From Rhodobacteraceae bacterium NBU2976 (lineage in GTDB: Bacteria; Pseudomonadota; Alphaproteobacteria; Rhodobacterales; Rhodobacteraceae): 64,000 nucleotides of DNA. A program made the translations under genes and the position numbers. The notes beneath the pieces are model-generated. The model worked only from the letters and a program-made list of their open reading frames with translations. It was not told the origin of the DNA and searched no databases. The stretch is taken from contig JALPRQ010000001.1 of assembly GCA_023630215.1 (NCBI GenBank), positions 1,736,001 to 1,800,000 of the forward strand, read 5' to 3'. Shown in pieces: positions 1 through 9,285 of the stretch (within the stretch, counting starts at the first letter, position 1; the number at the start of each line of letters is the position of its first letter).

Positions 1-1235
1 AAGCTGCGCGGGCAGATTTTCAGATGAAAGGCTTTCGCAAAGGCCACGCGCCGCTGGCACTGATGAAGAAAATGTTTGGCAAATCCGTACTGGGGGAAGC
101 CATGCAGGAAACCATCGACGCCGCAATGCAAGACCATTTCGAAAAGTCCGGCGACCGTCCTGCCGTTCAACCCGACGTCAAGATGACCAACGAAGACTGG
201 AAAGAAGGCGATGACCTGGAGGTTTCGCTGGAATATGAGACGCTGCCAGAAGTGCCCGAAGCCGATTTTGGCAAGTTGAAGCTTGAAAAGCTGGTTGCCG
301 AGGTTGACGACGCATCCGTCACCGAAGCGCTGGAAAATCTGGCGAAGTCGGCGAACAATTTCAGCAAACGTAAAAAAGGGTCCAAGGCAAAGGAAGGCGA
401 TCAGGTCGTGATCAATTTCCTTGGTAAAGTGGACGGCGTAGCTTTTGAAGGTGGCGCTGCGGATGATTATCCGCTGGTTCTTGGCTCTAACAGTTTTATT
501 CCTGGTTTCGAAGCACAGCTGATCGGCGCAAAGGAAGGGGACGAGGTTGAAGTCAACGTTACCTTCCCGGAAAATTATGGGGCTGCCAATCTGGCCGGAA
601 AAGACGCCGTTTTCACTTGTAATGTGAACGAAGTCAAAGAACCCAAGCCGGCTGAAATTGATGACGAACTGGCGAAGAAATTCGGGGCCGAGGATCTGGC
701 CGCCCTGAAGGGTCAGATAGAGGAACGACTGGCGACGGAATATGAAAATGCGTCGCGCATCGTTATGAAGCGCGCGTTGATGGACGAACTGGACAAGATC
801 GTGAAATTTGATCTGCCCCCTTCATTGGTGAAAGCTGAAGCCGAGCAGATTGCCCACCAGTTGTGGCACGAAGACCACCCGGATCACCACGGTCATGATC
901 ACGACAAGATTGAACCGACCAAGGAACAAAATGAACTGGCGGAGCGTCGCGTGCGCCTTGGTCTTTTGTTGGCAGAAGTCGGCAACACGCAGAAAATCGA
1001 AGTGACCGATCAGGAATTGCAGCAGGCCATGTTCCAGCAAGCCAGCCAATATCCGGGTCAGGAGCGTCAGTATTTCGAGTTCATCCAAAAGAACCCGCAG
1101 GCCCAGCAACAGCTGCGCGCACCGATATTTGAAGACAAGGTGGTGAACTATATTTTCGAACTGGCACAGGTGAAAGAGAAGAAGGTCACCAAAGCCCAGT
1201 TGGAAAAGGCAATTGAAGATTTGGATAACGAGTAA
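1..1235 (+). CDS. tig: Trigger factor, ribosome-associated chaperone/PPIase (5' end cut by window)
   Basis: Trigger factor binds the ribosome exit tunnel and shields nascent chains; it also has FKBP-type prolyl isomerase activity. The frame is open from base 3, and the residues before the first ATG (base 24) already read as family sequence leading into KGFRKGHAP, the end of the ribosome-binding domain, so that ATG is internal and roughly 30-40 N-terminal residues lie outside the window. An FKBP-like stretch ([15 protein letters not shown]) follows at about 125-140 of the visible protein, then the helical C-terminal chaperone arms. A His/Asp-rich run ([11 protein letters not shown]) interrupts the C-terminal domain; it could bind metal, but that is inference. 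The gene is followed by a strong terminator and then clpP and clpX, the usual tig-clpP-clpX order. Confidence 0.96.
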   Translation, partial: AARADFQMKGFRKGHAPLALMKKMFGKSVLGEAMQETIDAAMQDHFEKSGDRPAVQPDVKMTNEDWKEGDDLEVSLEYETLPEVPEADFGKLKLEKLVAEVDDASVTEALENLAKSANNFSKRKKGSKAKEGDQVVINFLGKVDGVAFEGGAADDYPLVLGSNSFIPGFEAQLIGAKEGDEVEVNVTFPENYGAANLAGKDAVFTCNVNEVKEPKPAEIDDELAKKFGAEDLAALKGQIEERLATEYENASRIVMKRALMDELDKIVKFDLPPSLVKAEAEQIAHQLWHEDHPDHHGHDHDKIEPTKEQNELAERRVRLGLLLAEVGNTQKIEVTDQELQQAMFQQASQYPGQERQYFEFIQKNPQAQQQLRAPIFEDKVVNYIFELAQVKEKKVTKAQLEKAIEDLDNE

Positions 1236-1257
1236 TCTATTTTCCTTCGTTAACCTG

Positions 1258-1285
1258 GGGCAGGCATTTGCCTGCCCTTTCTTTT
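1258..1285 (+). terminator. Rho-independent terminator after tig
   Basis: Perfect 8-bp GC-rich stem (GGGCAGGC at 1258-1265, GCCTGCCC at 1270-1277) with a 4-base ATTT loop, followed directly by TTTCTTTT. It lies 23 bases after the tig stop and separates tig transcription from clpP. Confidence 0.9.
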
Positions 1286-1297
1286 ACGACAAATCTG

Positions 1298-1381
1298 TTG
1301 ACTGACCCTTGCGGTCGCGAACCGCGATAATTAAACCTTTCAGAAAGGGTTTGCCGCTATCCCAGCCGCACCCAGCGGAGG
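1298..1381 (+). promoter_or_regulatory. clpP leader: possible promoter and ribosome-binding site
   Basis: After the tig terminator come TTGACT (1298-1303) and GATAAT (1326-1331). Their 22-base spacing is too long for a housekeeping promoter. A CTTG at 1308-1311 overlapping the palindrome GCGGT-N5-ACCGC (1311-1325) could belong to a heat-shock (RpoH) type promoter instead. A short imperfect hairpin (1333-1352) follows. The ribosome-binding site GGAGG at 1377-1381, seven bases before the clpP ATG, is clear; the promoter assignment is tentative. Confidence 0.35.
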
Positions 1382-1388
1382 CCACAAA

Positions 1389-2018
1389 ATGCATGATCCG
1401 ATCGATCAGTTCACCAGCTTCATCATTCCGACCGTAGAGGAAACGTCCGCGCGCGGATCCATGCGCTATGACATTTTCTCTCGTCTTCTGAAGGAACGTA
1501 TCGTGTTTGTTGCCGGTCCGATCGAAGATCAGATGGCGACCGTCGTTGTGGCGCAACTTCTGTTTCTTGAAGCCGAGAACCCCAAGAAAGAGATTTCGAT
1601 GTATATTAACTCGCCCGGTGGGGTCGTGACATCGGGCCTTTCGATCTATGACACGATGCAATTGGTGCGTCCCGAAGTCTCCACCGTGGTTGTTGGTCAG
1701 GCCGCGTCCATGGGGTCACTACTGCTGGCGGGCGGGACAAAGGGCAAGCGCTATGCTCTTCCCAACGCCAATATCATGGTCCACCAACCTTCGGGAGGGT
1801 ATCAGGGACAGGCCACAGACATTCTGATCCATGCCGAACATACCAAACGCCTGAAACAACGTTTGAACGAAATTTACGTCAGCCATACTGGTCAGGATTA
1901 CGCCGCAGTCGAAAATGCTTTGGAGCGGGACAATTTCATGACCGCACAGGAAGCCAAGGATTGGGGGCTTGTTGACGAAATTATTACCCGACATGATCGG
2001 GCGGACAGTGCAGACTAA
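1389..2018 (+). CDS. clpP: ATP-dependent Clp protease proteolytic subunit ClpP
   Basis: Serine peptidase of the ClpP family (209 aa, usual length). Fourteen subunits form the degradation chamber to which ClpX or ClpA feeds unfolded substrates in the cytosol. The catalytic triad is visible: Ser107 in GQAASMGS, His132 in MVHQP and Asp181 in ERDNF. The N-terminal extension before [12 protein letters not shown] fits a propeptide or axial loop. The start has GGAGG seven bases upstream. clpX follows 103 bases downstream on the same strand, so the two are probably co-expressed, while a terminator isolates clpP from tig. Confidence 0.98.
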   Translation: MHDPIDQFTSFIIPTVEETSARGSMRYDIFSRLLKERIVFVAGPIEDQMATVVVAQLLFLEAENPKKEISMYINSPGGVVTSGLSIYDTMQLVRPEVSTVVVGQAASMGSLLLAGGTKGKRYALPNANIMVHQPSGGYQGQATDILIHAEHTKRLKQRLNEIYVSHTGQDYAAVENALERDNFMTAQEAKDWGLVDEIITRHDRADSAD

Positions 2019-2121
2019 CCACACTGATGACACATTATTGCCAGTTCGGGCTTGTCATATTGCCAACTATCGTGCCCTAATAAAAAGTGACTCGGCGAAT
2101 TGACCGAGTTCGGAGAATTTG

Positions 2122-3387
<1,266 letters not shown>

Positions 3388-3452
3388 TCCGACTGGACCT
3401 TCCCCCTCGATTCATTGCATAACCAGATCGAAGTCTAGGAGTGGAGTCGACT

Positions 3453-3824
3453 ATGAAATTCCTGTTGCAATTGCTGATCTGGTGGAAGGGCCAATCCCTG
3501 GGAACACGTCTTTTTACCTGGCGAAAAGGGGAGTTTGTCGGCGAGGATTCCGAAGGCAACAAGTTTTACCAGTCCAAATCGGGCAAACGCTGGGTAATTT
3601 TTGCAGACGAAATCGAAGCGTCCAAAATCTCGCCGGAATGGCACGGATGGCTGCACCACACATTTGACGAATGCCCGGCAACGACCCCTTTGCCCCGCAA
3701 AGCCTGGGAAAAACCGCATCATGAGAACCTGTCGGGAACCGCGATGGCCTATCATCCCCCCGGGAGCCTGATGTCTGCATCCCCCAAGCCGGTTCGTGAT
3801 TACGAGGCATGGCAGCCGGAATAG
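3453..3824 (+). CDS. NDUFA12-family NADH:ubiquinone oxidoreductase subunit (complex I)
   Basis: Homologue of the mitochondrial complex I accessory/assembly subunit NDUFA12 (B17.2), which alphaproteobacteria share with mitochondria. Typical traits are the short N-terminus ending in [14 protein letters not shown], the [15 protein letters not shown] segment, GKRWVIF, and the [15 protein letters not shown] block. The protein is 123 aa. I choose ATG 3453 (AGGAGTGGAG just upstream) over an in-frame GTG at 3441. In many alphaproteobacteria this gene lies outside the nuo operon, as here, next to mlaD and the DUF2155 gene. It is likely peripheral to the inner membrane and involved in complex I assembly or stability. 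Confidence 0.9.
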   Translation: MKFLLQLLIWWKGQSLGTRLFTWRKGEFVGEDSEGNKFYQSKSGKRWVIFADEIEASKISPEWHGWLHHTFDECPATTPLPRKAWEKPHHENLSGTAMAYHPPGSLMSASPKPVRDYEAWQPE

Positions 3825-3833
3825 AGGCGCAAA

Positions 3834-4289
3834 ATGGCAAGCAACACAGCGGAAACCATTGTAGGTGCGGTTGTTTTGGCGGCCGCCGCGGGATTTATCT
3901 GGTTTGCGGCACAAGCCACGCAATATCGGTCCACAGGTGATCAATATCCGCTATATGCCCGTTTCCAGTCTATCTCTGGCGTTACCCCCGGCACCGACGT
4001 AAGATTGGCCGGGGTAAAGGTTGGCACGCTCTCTGCAATTGAACTTGATCCAGAGACCTATCAAGCTATCGCCATGGTATCGATCGACAGCGCTGTCCAA
4101 ATCCCAGACGATGCTGATATCAAGGTAACCTCCGACGGATTGCTGGGAAATTCCTATTTGGAAATTACGGCGGGGGGATCCCCCTTTATGATGGAGCCAG
4201 GTGACGAGTTTTTCTTGACCCAAGGTTCGGTCAGTTTGATAAACCTTTTGATGAAGTTTGTGACGCAAGATAATGAAACTGCTGAATAA
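3834..4289 (+). CDS. mlaD: MlaD/Mce-family phospholipid-transport substrate-binding protein
   Basis: Single-pass inner-membrane protein with a periplasmic Mce domain. MlaD hexamers bind phospholipid and pair with the MlaFEB ABC transporter to maintain outer-membrane lipid asymmetry. The sequence shows one transmembrane helix (about 6-26) and then the Mce core (FQSISGVTPGTDVRLAGVKV, DDADIKVTSDGLLGNSYLEI). At 151 aa it has the usual size. No mlaE, mlaF or mlaC gene is adjacent, so its partners must be encoded elsewhere. It begins nine bases after the NDUFA12 gene and its 3' end overlaps the next gene by 17 bases, suggesting one transcript. Confidence 0.9.
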   Translation: MASNTAETIVGAVVLAAAAGFIWFAAQATQYRSTGDQYPLYARFQSISGVTPGTDVRLAGVKVGTLSAIELDPETYQAIAMVSIDSAVQIPDDADIKVTSDGLLGNSYLEITAGGSPFMMEPGDEFFLTQGSVSLINLLMKFVTQDNETAE

Positions 4290-4731
4290 ATTTCTTTTCA
4301 TTCTGGTGCTTTCGACGCCGATTTCCGCGCAGTCGCTGCTAGAGGAATTGCCCTCGGACACCGATATCATCCTGAGGGACCTAGGGTCATCAACACCGAT
4401 GCCAGCCTTTGTCGAAGAAACACCTCCGCCTTTGTCGGACAGTGCTGACGCTGCCGTGATCAAGGGGCTGGATCGGTTGAACGGAACTGTCGCTGAACTG
4501 ACCATTCAGGTCGGTGAGACCGTGCGTTACGAACGGCTGGAAATCACCTTGGAACAATGCCGTTATCCGCAGGGCGATATAGACCGCGATGCCTTTGCCT
4601 TATTGACCATTCGTGATGTTCGCGAGATGGATCCGCGCTTCCATGGTTGGATGTTTGCATCAAGCCCAGCTTTGTCCGCGCTTGATCATCACCGTTATGA
4701 CATTTGGGTGCTAAGCTGCCAAAGCTCCTGA
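4273..4731 (+). CDS. DUF2155 domain-containing exported protein
   Basis: Small secreted protein of unknown function with a signal peptide (about 1-19, cleavage after ISA). The DUF2155 core includes LNGTVAELTIQVGETVRYERL, CRYP, and the C-terminal FHGWMFASSPALSALDH and YDIWVLSC. Two cysteines (CRYP and LSC) may form a disulfide. The gene overlaps mlaD by 17 bases. Linkage of DUF2155 to mlaD and the complex I NDUFA12 gene is common in Rhodobacterales, which suggests an envelope role, but none has been shown to my knowledge. It runs convergently into aat, overlapping it by 37 bases. Confidence 0.87.
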   Translation: MKLLNKFLFILVLSTPISAQSLLEELPSDTDIILRDLGSSTPMPAFVEETPPPLSDSADAAVIKGLDRLNGTVAELTIQVGETVRYERLEITLEQCRYPQGDIDRDAFALLTIRDVREMDPRFHGWMFASSPALSALDHHRYDIWVLSCQSS

Positions 4732-5375
4732 GGGGACGGGTCCCCCTGTAACGCCCAGAAATCCGCTTTGATTTCCAAAGCTTGCGACAATCTCTGATGA
4801 TACTTGTCGCGTGATATTTCAATACCACCCATCGTTTTCAGGTGATCCGAAAGGAATTGCGTATCCAGTAATGTAAATCCACCTGCATTCAGGCGCGCGA
4901 CCAGTGAAATCAATGCCAGTTTGGAGCCGTCCGTACGGTTGGAAAACATGCTTTCGCCAAAAAACGCCCCCGCAATACATACCCCATACAATCCCCCAAC
5001 CAGATCGTCCCCCTCCCAAACCTCTACAGAATGCGCAAATCCGATAGCGTTGAGATGCGTATAGAGTTGCAGGATTGTAGTATTTATCCAGGTCGTATCG
5101 CGGTCCGCACATGCCCGCATTATTCGTTCAAAACAGGTGTCCGCAGTGAATCGATATCGCCCCGTCAGCAAACGTTTTTTCAAACTGCGCGAAACGTGAA
5201 ACTGATCAAGGGGCAATATCCCGCGCTGCTCTGGATCGACCCAGAATATCTCGGGATCGTTTGCCCCTTCGGACATCGGAAAAATCCCCGCGCAATAGGC
5301 GCGGATCAGCAAGTCTGGAGTTACGTTCTGGCTACTTATGGCTTTCCAACCAATGTTCCAACCAATGGATATCAT
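4695..5375 (-). CDS. aat: Leucyl/phenylalanyl-tRNA--protein transferase
   Basis: Transfers Leu or Phe from aminoacyl-tRNA to proteins with N-terminal Arg or Lys, creating N-degrons for ClpS/ClpAP. Conserved blocks include [75 protein letters not shown] and DTQFLSDHL. The only ATG puts the start at 5375, inside accC by 44 bases, giving an N-terminus about 15 residues longer than usual; a TTG inside the conserved region would be too late. The overlap implies co-transcription with accB-accC, a neighbourhood common in this order. Confidence 0.95.
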   Translation of the reverse strand: MISIGWNIGWKAISSQNVTPDLLIRAYCAGIFPMSEGANDPEIFWVDPEQRGILPLDQFHVSRSLKKRLLTGRYRFTADTCFERIMRACADRDTTWINTTILQLYTHLNAIGFAHSVEVWEGDDLVGGLYGVCIAGAFFGESMFSNRTDGSKLALISLVARLNAGGFTLLDTQFLSDHLKTMGGIEISRDKYHQRLSQALEIKADFWALQGDPSPQELWQLSTQMS

Positions 5376-6675
5376 AATCTCCGGTATGAATGTCCTTGGC
5401 GTCTAACAGCATATGGAACAGCGGGATTGTTGTATCGATACCGTCCAAGACCAGCTCGTCCAGCGCCCGACGCAATCGCGCCAAGGCGGCGTCGCGGTCC
5501 GGGGCTTCGACAATCAGTTTGGCAATCAGGCTGTCGTAATGGGGTGGAATCGAATAGCCGTCATACATATGGCTGTCCATACGCACACCCAGCCCACCCG
5601 GAGCGTGAAACTGTGTAATTTTCCCCGGTGAGGGCCGGAATTCGGGTACTTTCTCGGCATTGATCCGGCATTCAATAGCATGACCCTTGGGGATCATATC
5701 CTCCTGTCGGAAGGACAGTTCCATTCCGGCCGCCACGCGAATTTGTTCACGCACCAGATCGACACCATAAACAGCCTCGGTCACGGGATGTTCGACTTGA
5801 AGGCGGGTATTCATTTCGATGAAATAAAACTCGCCATTCTCATACAGAAACTCAATCGTGCCAGCGCCAGCATAGTTGATTGCGGCCACCGCATCGGCGC
5901 AGGTTTTGCCGATCCTGTCGCGCGTTTCCTGATCGATGGCGGGCGAGGGGGCTTCTTCGAACACTTTTTGGTGGCGACGCTGCAACGAGCAATCGCGCTC
6001 TCCCAGATGCACAGCTTTACCTTTGCCATCACCAAACACCTGAACTTCGATATGGCGCGGCAGGGTAAGGTATTTTTCGATATAGACTTCGTCATTCCCA
6101 AAGGCTGCCTTCGCCTCGGATCGCGCGGTGGAAAATGCCATTTCCAGTTCGGCAGCGGTTTTGGCCAGCTTCATGCCTCGCCCGCCGCCACCTGCGGTTG
6201 CCTTGACGATCACAGGATAACCCATTTCGTCGGCAACCTTGCGCGCGGCGGCCAGATTGGGCACACCACCATCTGAACCGGGCACGCAAGGTACGCCCAA
6301 TTTCTTCATGGTGTCCTTGGCAGTGATTTTATCACCCATCATGTTGATGTGGTCTGCCGTCGGTCCGATGAAAGTCAGGCCATGATCTTGCACCACTTGC
6401 ACAAAAGCGGCGTTTTCAGACAGGAACCCATATCCGGGGTGAATCGCTTCGGCTCCGGTGATTTCACAGGCAGAAATGATTGACGGAATATGGAGATAGC
6501 TTTTGGCGCTGGCGGGCGGGCCGATACAAACACTTTCATCTGCCATCCGCACATGCATAGCGTCCGAATCCGCGGTTGAATGGACGGCGACGGAACCGAT
6601 CCCCATTTCCTTGCAGGCGCGTATAACCCGAAGGGCAATTTCACCGCGATTTGCGATCAGAATTTTGTTGAACAT
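5332..6675 (-). CDS. accC: Acetyl-CoA carboxylase biotin carboxylase subunit
   Basis: ATP-grasp enzyme that carboxylates the biotin on AccB with bicarbonate, the first half-reaction of malonyl-CoA synthesis for fatty acids. The 447-aa protein has the N-terminal signature [17 protein letters not shown], the glycine-rich ATP loop [13 protein letters not shown], the metal-binding [17 protein letters not shown], and the [12 protein letters not shown] block. It starts 15 bases after accB on the same strand, so accB-accC-aat form an operon. The C-terminus ([11 protein letters not shown]) is encoded by a short tandem duplication that also forms the overlapping start of aat. Confidence 0.98.
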   Translation of the reverse strand: MFNKILIANRGEIALRVIRACKEMGIGSVAVHSTADSDAMHVRMADESVCIGPPASAKSYLHIPSIISACEITGAEAIHPGYGFLSENAAFVQVVQDHGLTFIGPTADHINMMGDKITAKDTMKKLGVPCVPGSDGGVPNLAAARKVADEMGYPVIVKATAGGGGRGMKLAKTAAELEMAFSTARSEAKAAFGNDEVYIEKYLTLPRHIEVQVFGDGKGKAVHLGERDCSLQRRHQKVFEEAPSPAIDQETRDRIGKTCADAVAAINYAGAGTIEFLYENGEFYFIEMNTRLQVEHPVTEAVYGVDLVREQIRVAAGMELSFRQEDMIPKGHAIECRINAEKVPEFRPSPGKITQFHAPGGLGVRMDSHMYDGYSIPPHYDSLIAKLIVEAPDRDAALARLRRALDELVLDGIDTTIPLFHMLLDAKDIHTGDYDIHWLEHWLESHK

Positions 6676-6690
6676 GGCGTCTGCCCCGCC

Positions 6691-7194
6691 TTATTCGACA
6701 ATAACAAGTGGATCACCAAATTCGACCGGCGAGCCATCATCAACCAGGATACGAGTGACTTTTCCGGATTTCGGTGCCGGAATCTGGTTCATGGTCTTCA
6801 TCGCTTCGACAATCAAAAGAGTCTGACCCTCGGACACCTTGTCGCCAACCGACACGAAATTGGCTGCGCCCGGTTCTGGGGCAAGATAGGCCGTTCCAAC
6901 CATCGGCGACGTTACGGCGCCCGGATGTTGAGAGGGATCGCTGGCGGCATTGTCGCCAGATGCAGCCGCTGAAGGGGCTGGCGTGGCGGCCGCAACAGGC
7001 GCGGCAGCAGCAGGGGCGGCAATTTGTACAGGTGCAGACGCCGCGACCTGTAGCTGTCGGGCCACACGTACATTAAGGACATTGTCCTTGCCATATTCGC
7101 GCACCACTTCGATTTCCGTCAATTCGTTGGATTTCAACAGACTTGCCAGCGCTTCGATGAACGCAACGTCGGAATCGTAATTTTTATCGCCCAT
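6691..7194 (-). CDS. accB: Acetyl-CoA carboxylase biotin carboxyl carrier protein
   Basis: Carries the biotin that shuttles carboxyl groups between AccC and AccAD. The C-terminal biotinyl domain contains the attachment motif EAMKTMN with Lys133 as the biotinylation site. A long Ala/Pro-rich flexible linker (about 51-90) joins it to the N-terminal helical domain ([20 protein letters not shown]). The length of 167 aa is normal. It is the first gene of accB-accC-aat; the 93 bases between it and the upstream DsbA-like gene should hold its promoter, although I could not assign one confidently. Confidence 0.97.
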   Translation of the reverse strand: MGDKNYDSDVAFIEALASLLKSNELTEIEVVREYGKDNVLNVRVARQLQVAASAPVQIAAPAAAAPVAAATPAPSAAASGDNAASDPSQHPGAVTSPMVGTAYLAPEPGAANFVSVGDKVSEGQTLLIVEAMKTMNQIPAPKSGKVTRILVDDGSPVEFGDPLVIVE

Positions 7195-7287
7195 TATTCC
7201 CTCGGTGTTATCGGTTGACCCGGTCAGCTTATTCTTCTGGAATCGCTTATACTCGTTACAGCCGCATGAGGGAAGAAGTGACCTCGC

Positions 7288-8028
7288 TTAAAGTTCGTCG
7301 CGGATCTGATCCACCATTTGCTGCATCATTTCCAATGGGATATAGCCGCGAACCATTTCCGTTCCGATGACAAATGTCGGGGTTCCGGTGATTTGCATGG
7401 AGTTTCCCAGTTCCCGATTTCGCGAAAGCATCTGGCTTATCAGGTCATCGTTCATTTCTGCCAGCATCTGATCCGCGTCAGCCCCTGCATTGTTGGCCAG
7501 TTCCGCCAGAACGATTTCGTTGATCGGACCGTTATGTTCCATCAACAGATCGCTAAATGCTTTGTAGCTGTCGCGCTGATTGGCCAGAATGGCGCTGGCA
7601 GCACGAGATGCCAAAGTGGAATCCGGGCCCAGAATTGGAAATTCCTTGATGATCAGTCGGACATCGTCATTCGTTTCCAGAATGGCCTGAATCGCCGGAT
7701 GCGAGCGTTTGCAATACCCGCAACGATAATCCAGAAACTCAACAATTGTGATCGCACCTTCGGGATTTCCCGCAACATACGAATAGCCGTCATTCTCAAG
7801 TTCATTCGCATAGGCACGAACCAGATTGTGATCATTTTCGATGGCCGCCATAGCCTGGCGCTCTTCGAGTACCTCGATGGCTTCAAGGATGACTTCGGGG
7901 TTTTCCAACAAATATGCACGCACCTCGGCGCGAAAGGCGTCACGCTCGGCTTCTGTCATATCTTCTATGCCTTGGGCCGTGGCTATACCTGCCGTCAGGC
8001 TAAAGAGTATCGGCAATAAATATTTCAT
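7288..8028 (-). CDS. DsbA/ScsC-like periplasmic thiol-disulfide protein
   Basis: Thioredoxin-fold oxidoreductase with a signal peptide (MKYLLPILFSLTAGIATAQ) and a helical N-terminal part resembling the ScsC N-terminal domain (TEAERDAFRAEVRAYLLENP). The active site is CGYC (Cys103 and Cys106 from the chosen start), and the cis-Pro loop is TGTPTFVIG. It probably oxidises or isomerises disulfides in the periplasm. The frame is open to 8100, but ATG 8028 begins a proper signal peptide; ATG 8040, four codons earlier, is also possible. No dsbB partner is adjacent. The gene diverges from the aminotransferase gene. Confidence 0.88.
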   Translation of the reverse strand: MKYLLPILFSLTAGIATAQGIEDMTEAERDAFRAEVRAYLLENPEVILEAIEVLEERQAMAAIENDHNLVRAYANELENDGYSYVAGNPEGAITIVEFLDYRCGYCKRSHPAIQAILETNDDVRLIIKEFPILGPDSTLASRAASAILANQRDSYKAFSDLLMEHNGPINEIVLAELANNAGADADQMLAEMNDDLISQMLSRNRELGNSMQITGTPTFVIGTEMVRGYIPLEMMQQMVDQIRDEL

Positions 8029-8100
8029 GGTCCATTCCATATTGATCTTTAGGCTGAGGTATCTGACAAACCCCGCAACGTCCATGGTAGGAGATGTCAC

Positions 8101-9240
8101 ATGCGAGTTTCAATGCGAAGCGAAGTCGATCCCTTTATTGTGATGGACGTCATGGAAGCCGCCCGGCAAGAGGAAGCCAAAGGGCGCAGTATCATCCATA
8201 TGGAGGTCGGCCAACCTGGAACCGGCGCTCCCACAGGCGCGACCGAGGCGGTAACCGCGGCAATGCGGGAAGATGCGCTCGGATATACGGTTGCGCTGGG
8301 ACTGCCGGAGTTGCGGGAGCGAATCTCGAAACTCTATAAGGATTGGTATGATGTGGACGTGTCGCCATCGCGCATAGTTGTCACTGCGGGATCGTCTGCA
8401 GCGTTTCAATTGGCGTTCATCAGCCTGTTTGATGCAGGCGATAAGGTGGCGATAGGTGATCCCGGCTACCCGTCATATCGCAATATTCTAAAAGCGCTGG
8501 ATCTGGTTCCCGCCAGCATCCCCACAGACGAGAGCGGGCGATTCCAACCGCGTGCAGGCGACTTGCCGGACGATGTGCAAGGTCTGTTGGTTGCAAGTCC
8601 AGCTAATCCCACTGGCACAATGCTGGATCACGAAGCGCTGAAAGCATTGATCGACCATTGTCAGGCCCATGACATTCGTTTCATTTCCGACGAGATTTAT
8701 CACGGTATCGAATATGGAAAGAAAGCTGTCACTGCGCTTGAAATCAGTGATGATGTCTATGTGATCAATTCTTTTTCAAAATACTTTTCGATGACGGGAT
8801 GGCGAATTGGCTGGATGGTTGTGCCGCAGGACCATGTCCGCCGCATCGAAAGATTGACCCAGAACCTTTTCATCTGTGCGCCGCACGCATCACAGATTGC
8901 GGCAACGGCGGCATTGGATTGTGAGGCGGAATTGCAGGAAAATTTGGCCGTTTATCGCAAGAACCGAGAAATTTTGTTGCAGGAACTGCCAAAAGCAGGG
9001 TTTCCCAAAATCGCGCCACCTGACGGAGCGTTTTATATTTACGCAGATGTTTCAGATTTGACAGATGACAGCGTTGCGCTTTGTCATGAGATATTGATTG
9101 ACGCCGGGGTATCCGTCACCCCGGGTGTCGATTTTGATCCGATACGGGGGCATAAAACCCTTAGATTTTCCTATGCGCGATCGCATGAGGATATTCTTGA
9201 AGGGATCAGGCGTTTGAAAACCTGGTTTGCCGCGCGGTGA
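8101..9240 (+). CDS. PLP-dependent class I/II aminotransferase
   Basis: Fold-type I aminotransferase of 379 aa, similar to aspartate/tyrosine/alanine-type enzymes. PLP-binding residues are visible: Asn168 in SPANPTG, Asp197 and Tyr200 in SDEIYHG, Lys227 (Schiff base) in SFSKYFSMTGWR with Arg235, and a carboxylate-binding Arg near the C-terminus (LRFSYARS). The amino-acid substrate cannot be read from sequence. The start has AGGAG (8089-8093) seven bases upstream. It stands alone, divergent from the DsbA-like gene and convergent with rne, so context gives no pathway. Confidence 0.9.
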   Translation: MRVSMRSEVDPFIVMDVMEAARQEEAKGRSIIHMEVGQPGTGAPTGATEAVTAAMREDALGYTVALGLPELRERISKLYKDWYDVDVSPSRIVVTAGSSAAFQLAFISLFDAGDKVAIGDPGYPSYRNILKALDLVPASIPTDESGRFQPRAGDLPDDVQGLLVASPANPTGTMLDHEALKALIDHCQAHDIRFISDEIYHGIEYGKKAVTALEISDDVYVINSFSKYFSMTGWRIGWMVVPQDHVRRIERLTQNLFICAPHASQIAATAALDCEAELQENLAVYRKNREILLQELPKAGFPKIAPPDGAFYIYADVSDLTDDSVALCHEILIDAGVSVTPGVDFDPIRGHKTLRFSYARSHEDILEGIRRLKTWFAAR

Positions 9241-9285
9241 TTATCTGAAACAAAATCCGCGCCACGAGGGCGGGGATATCGTTTT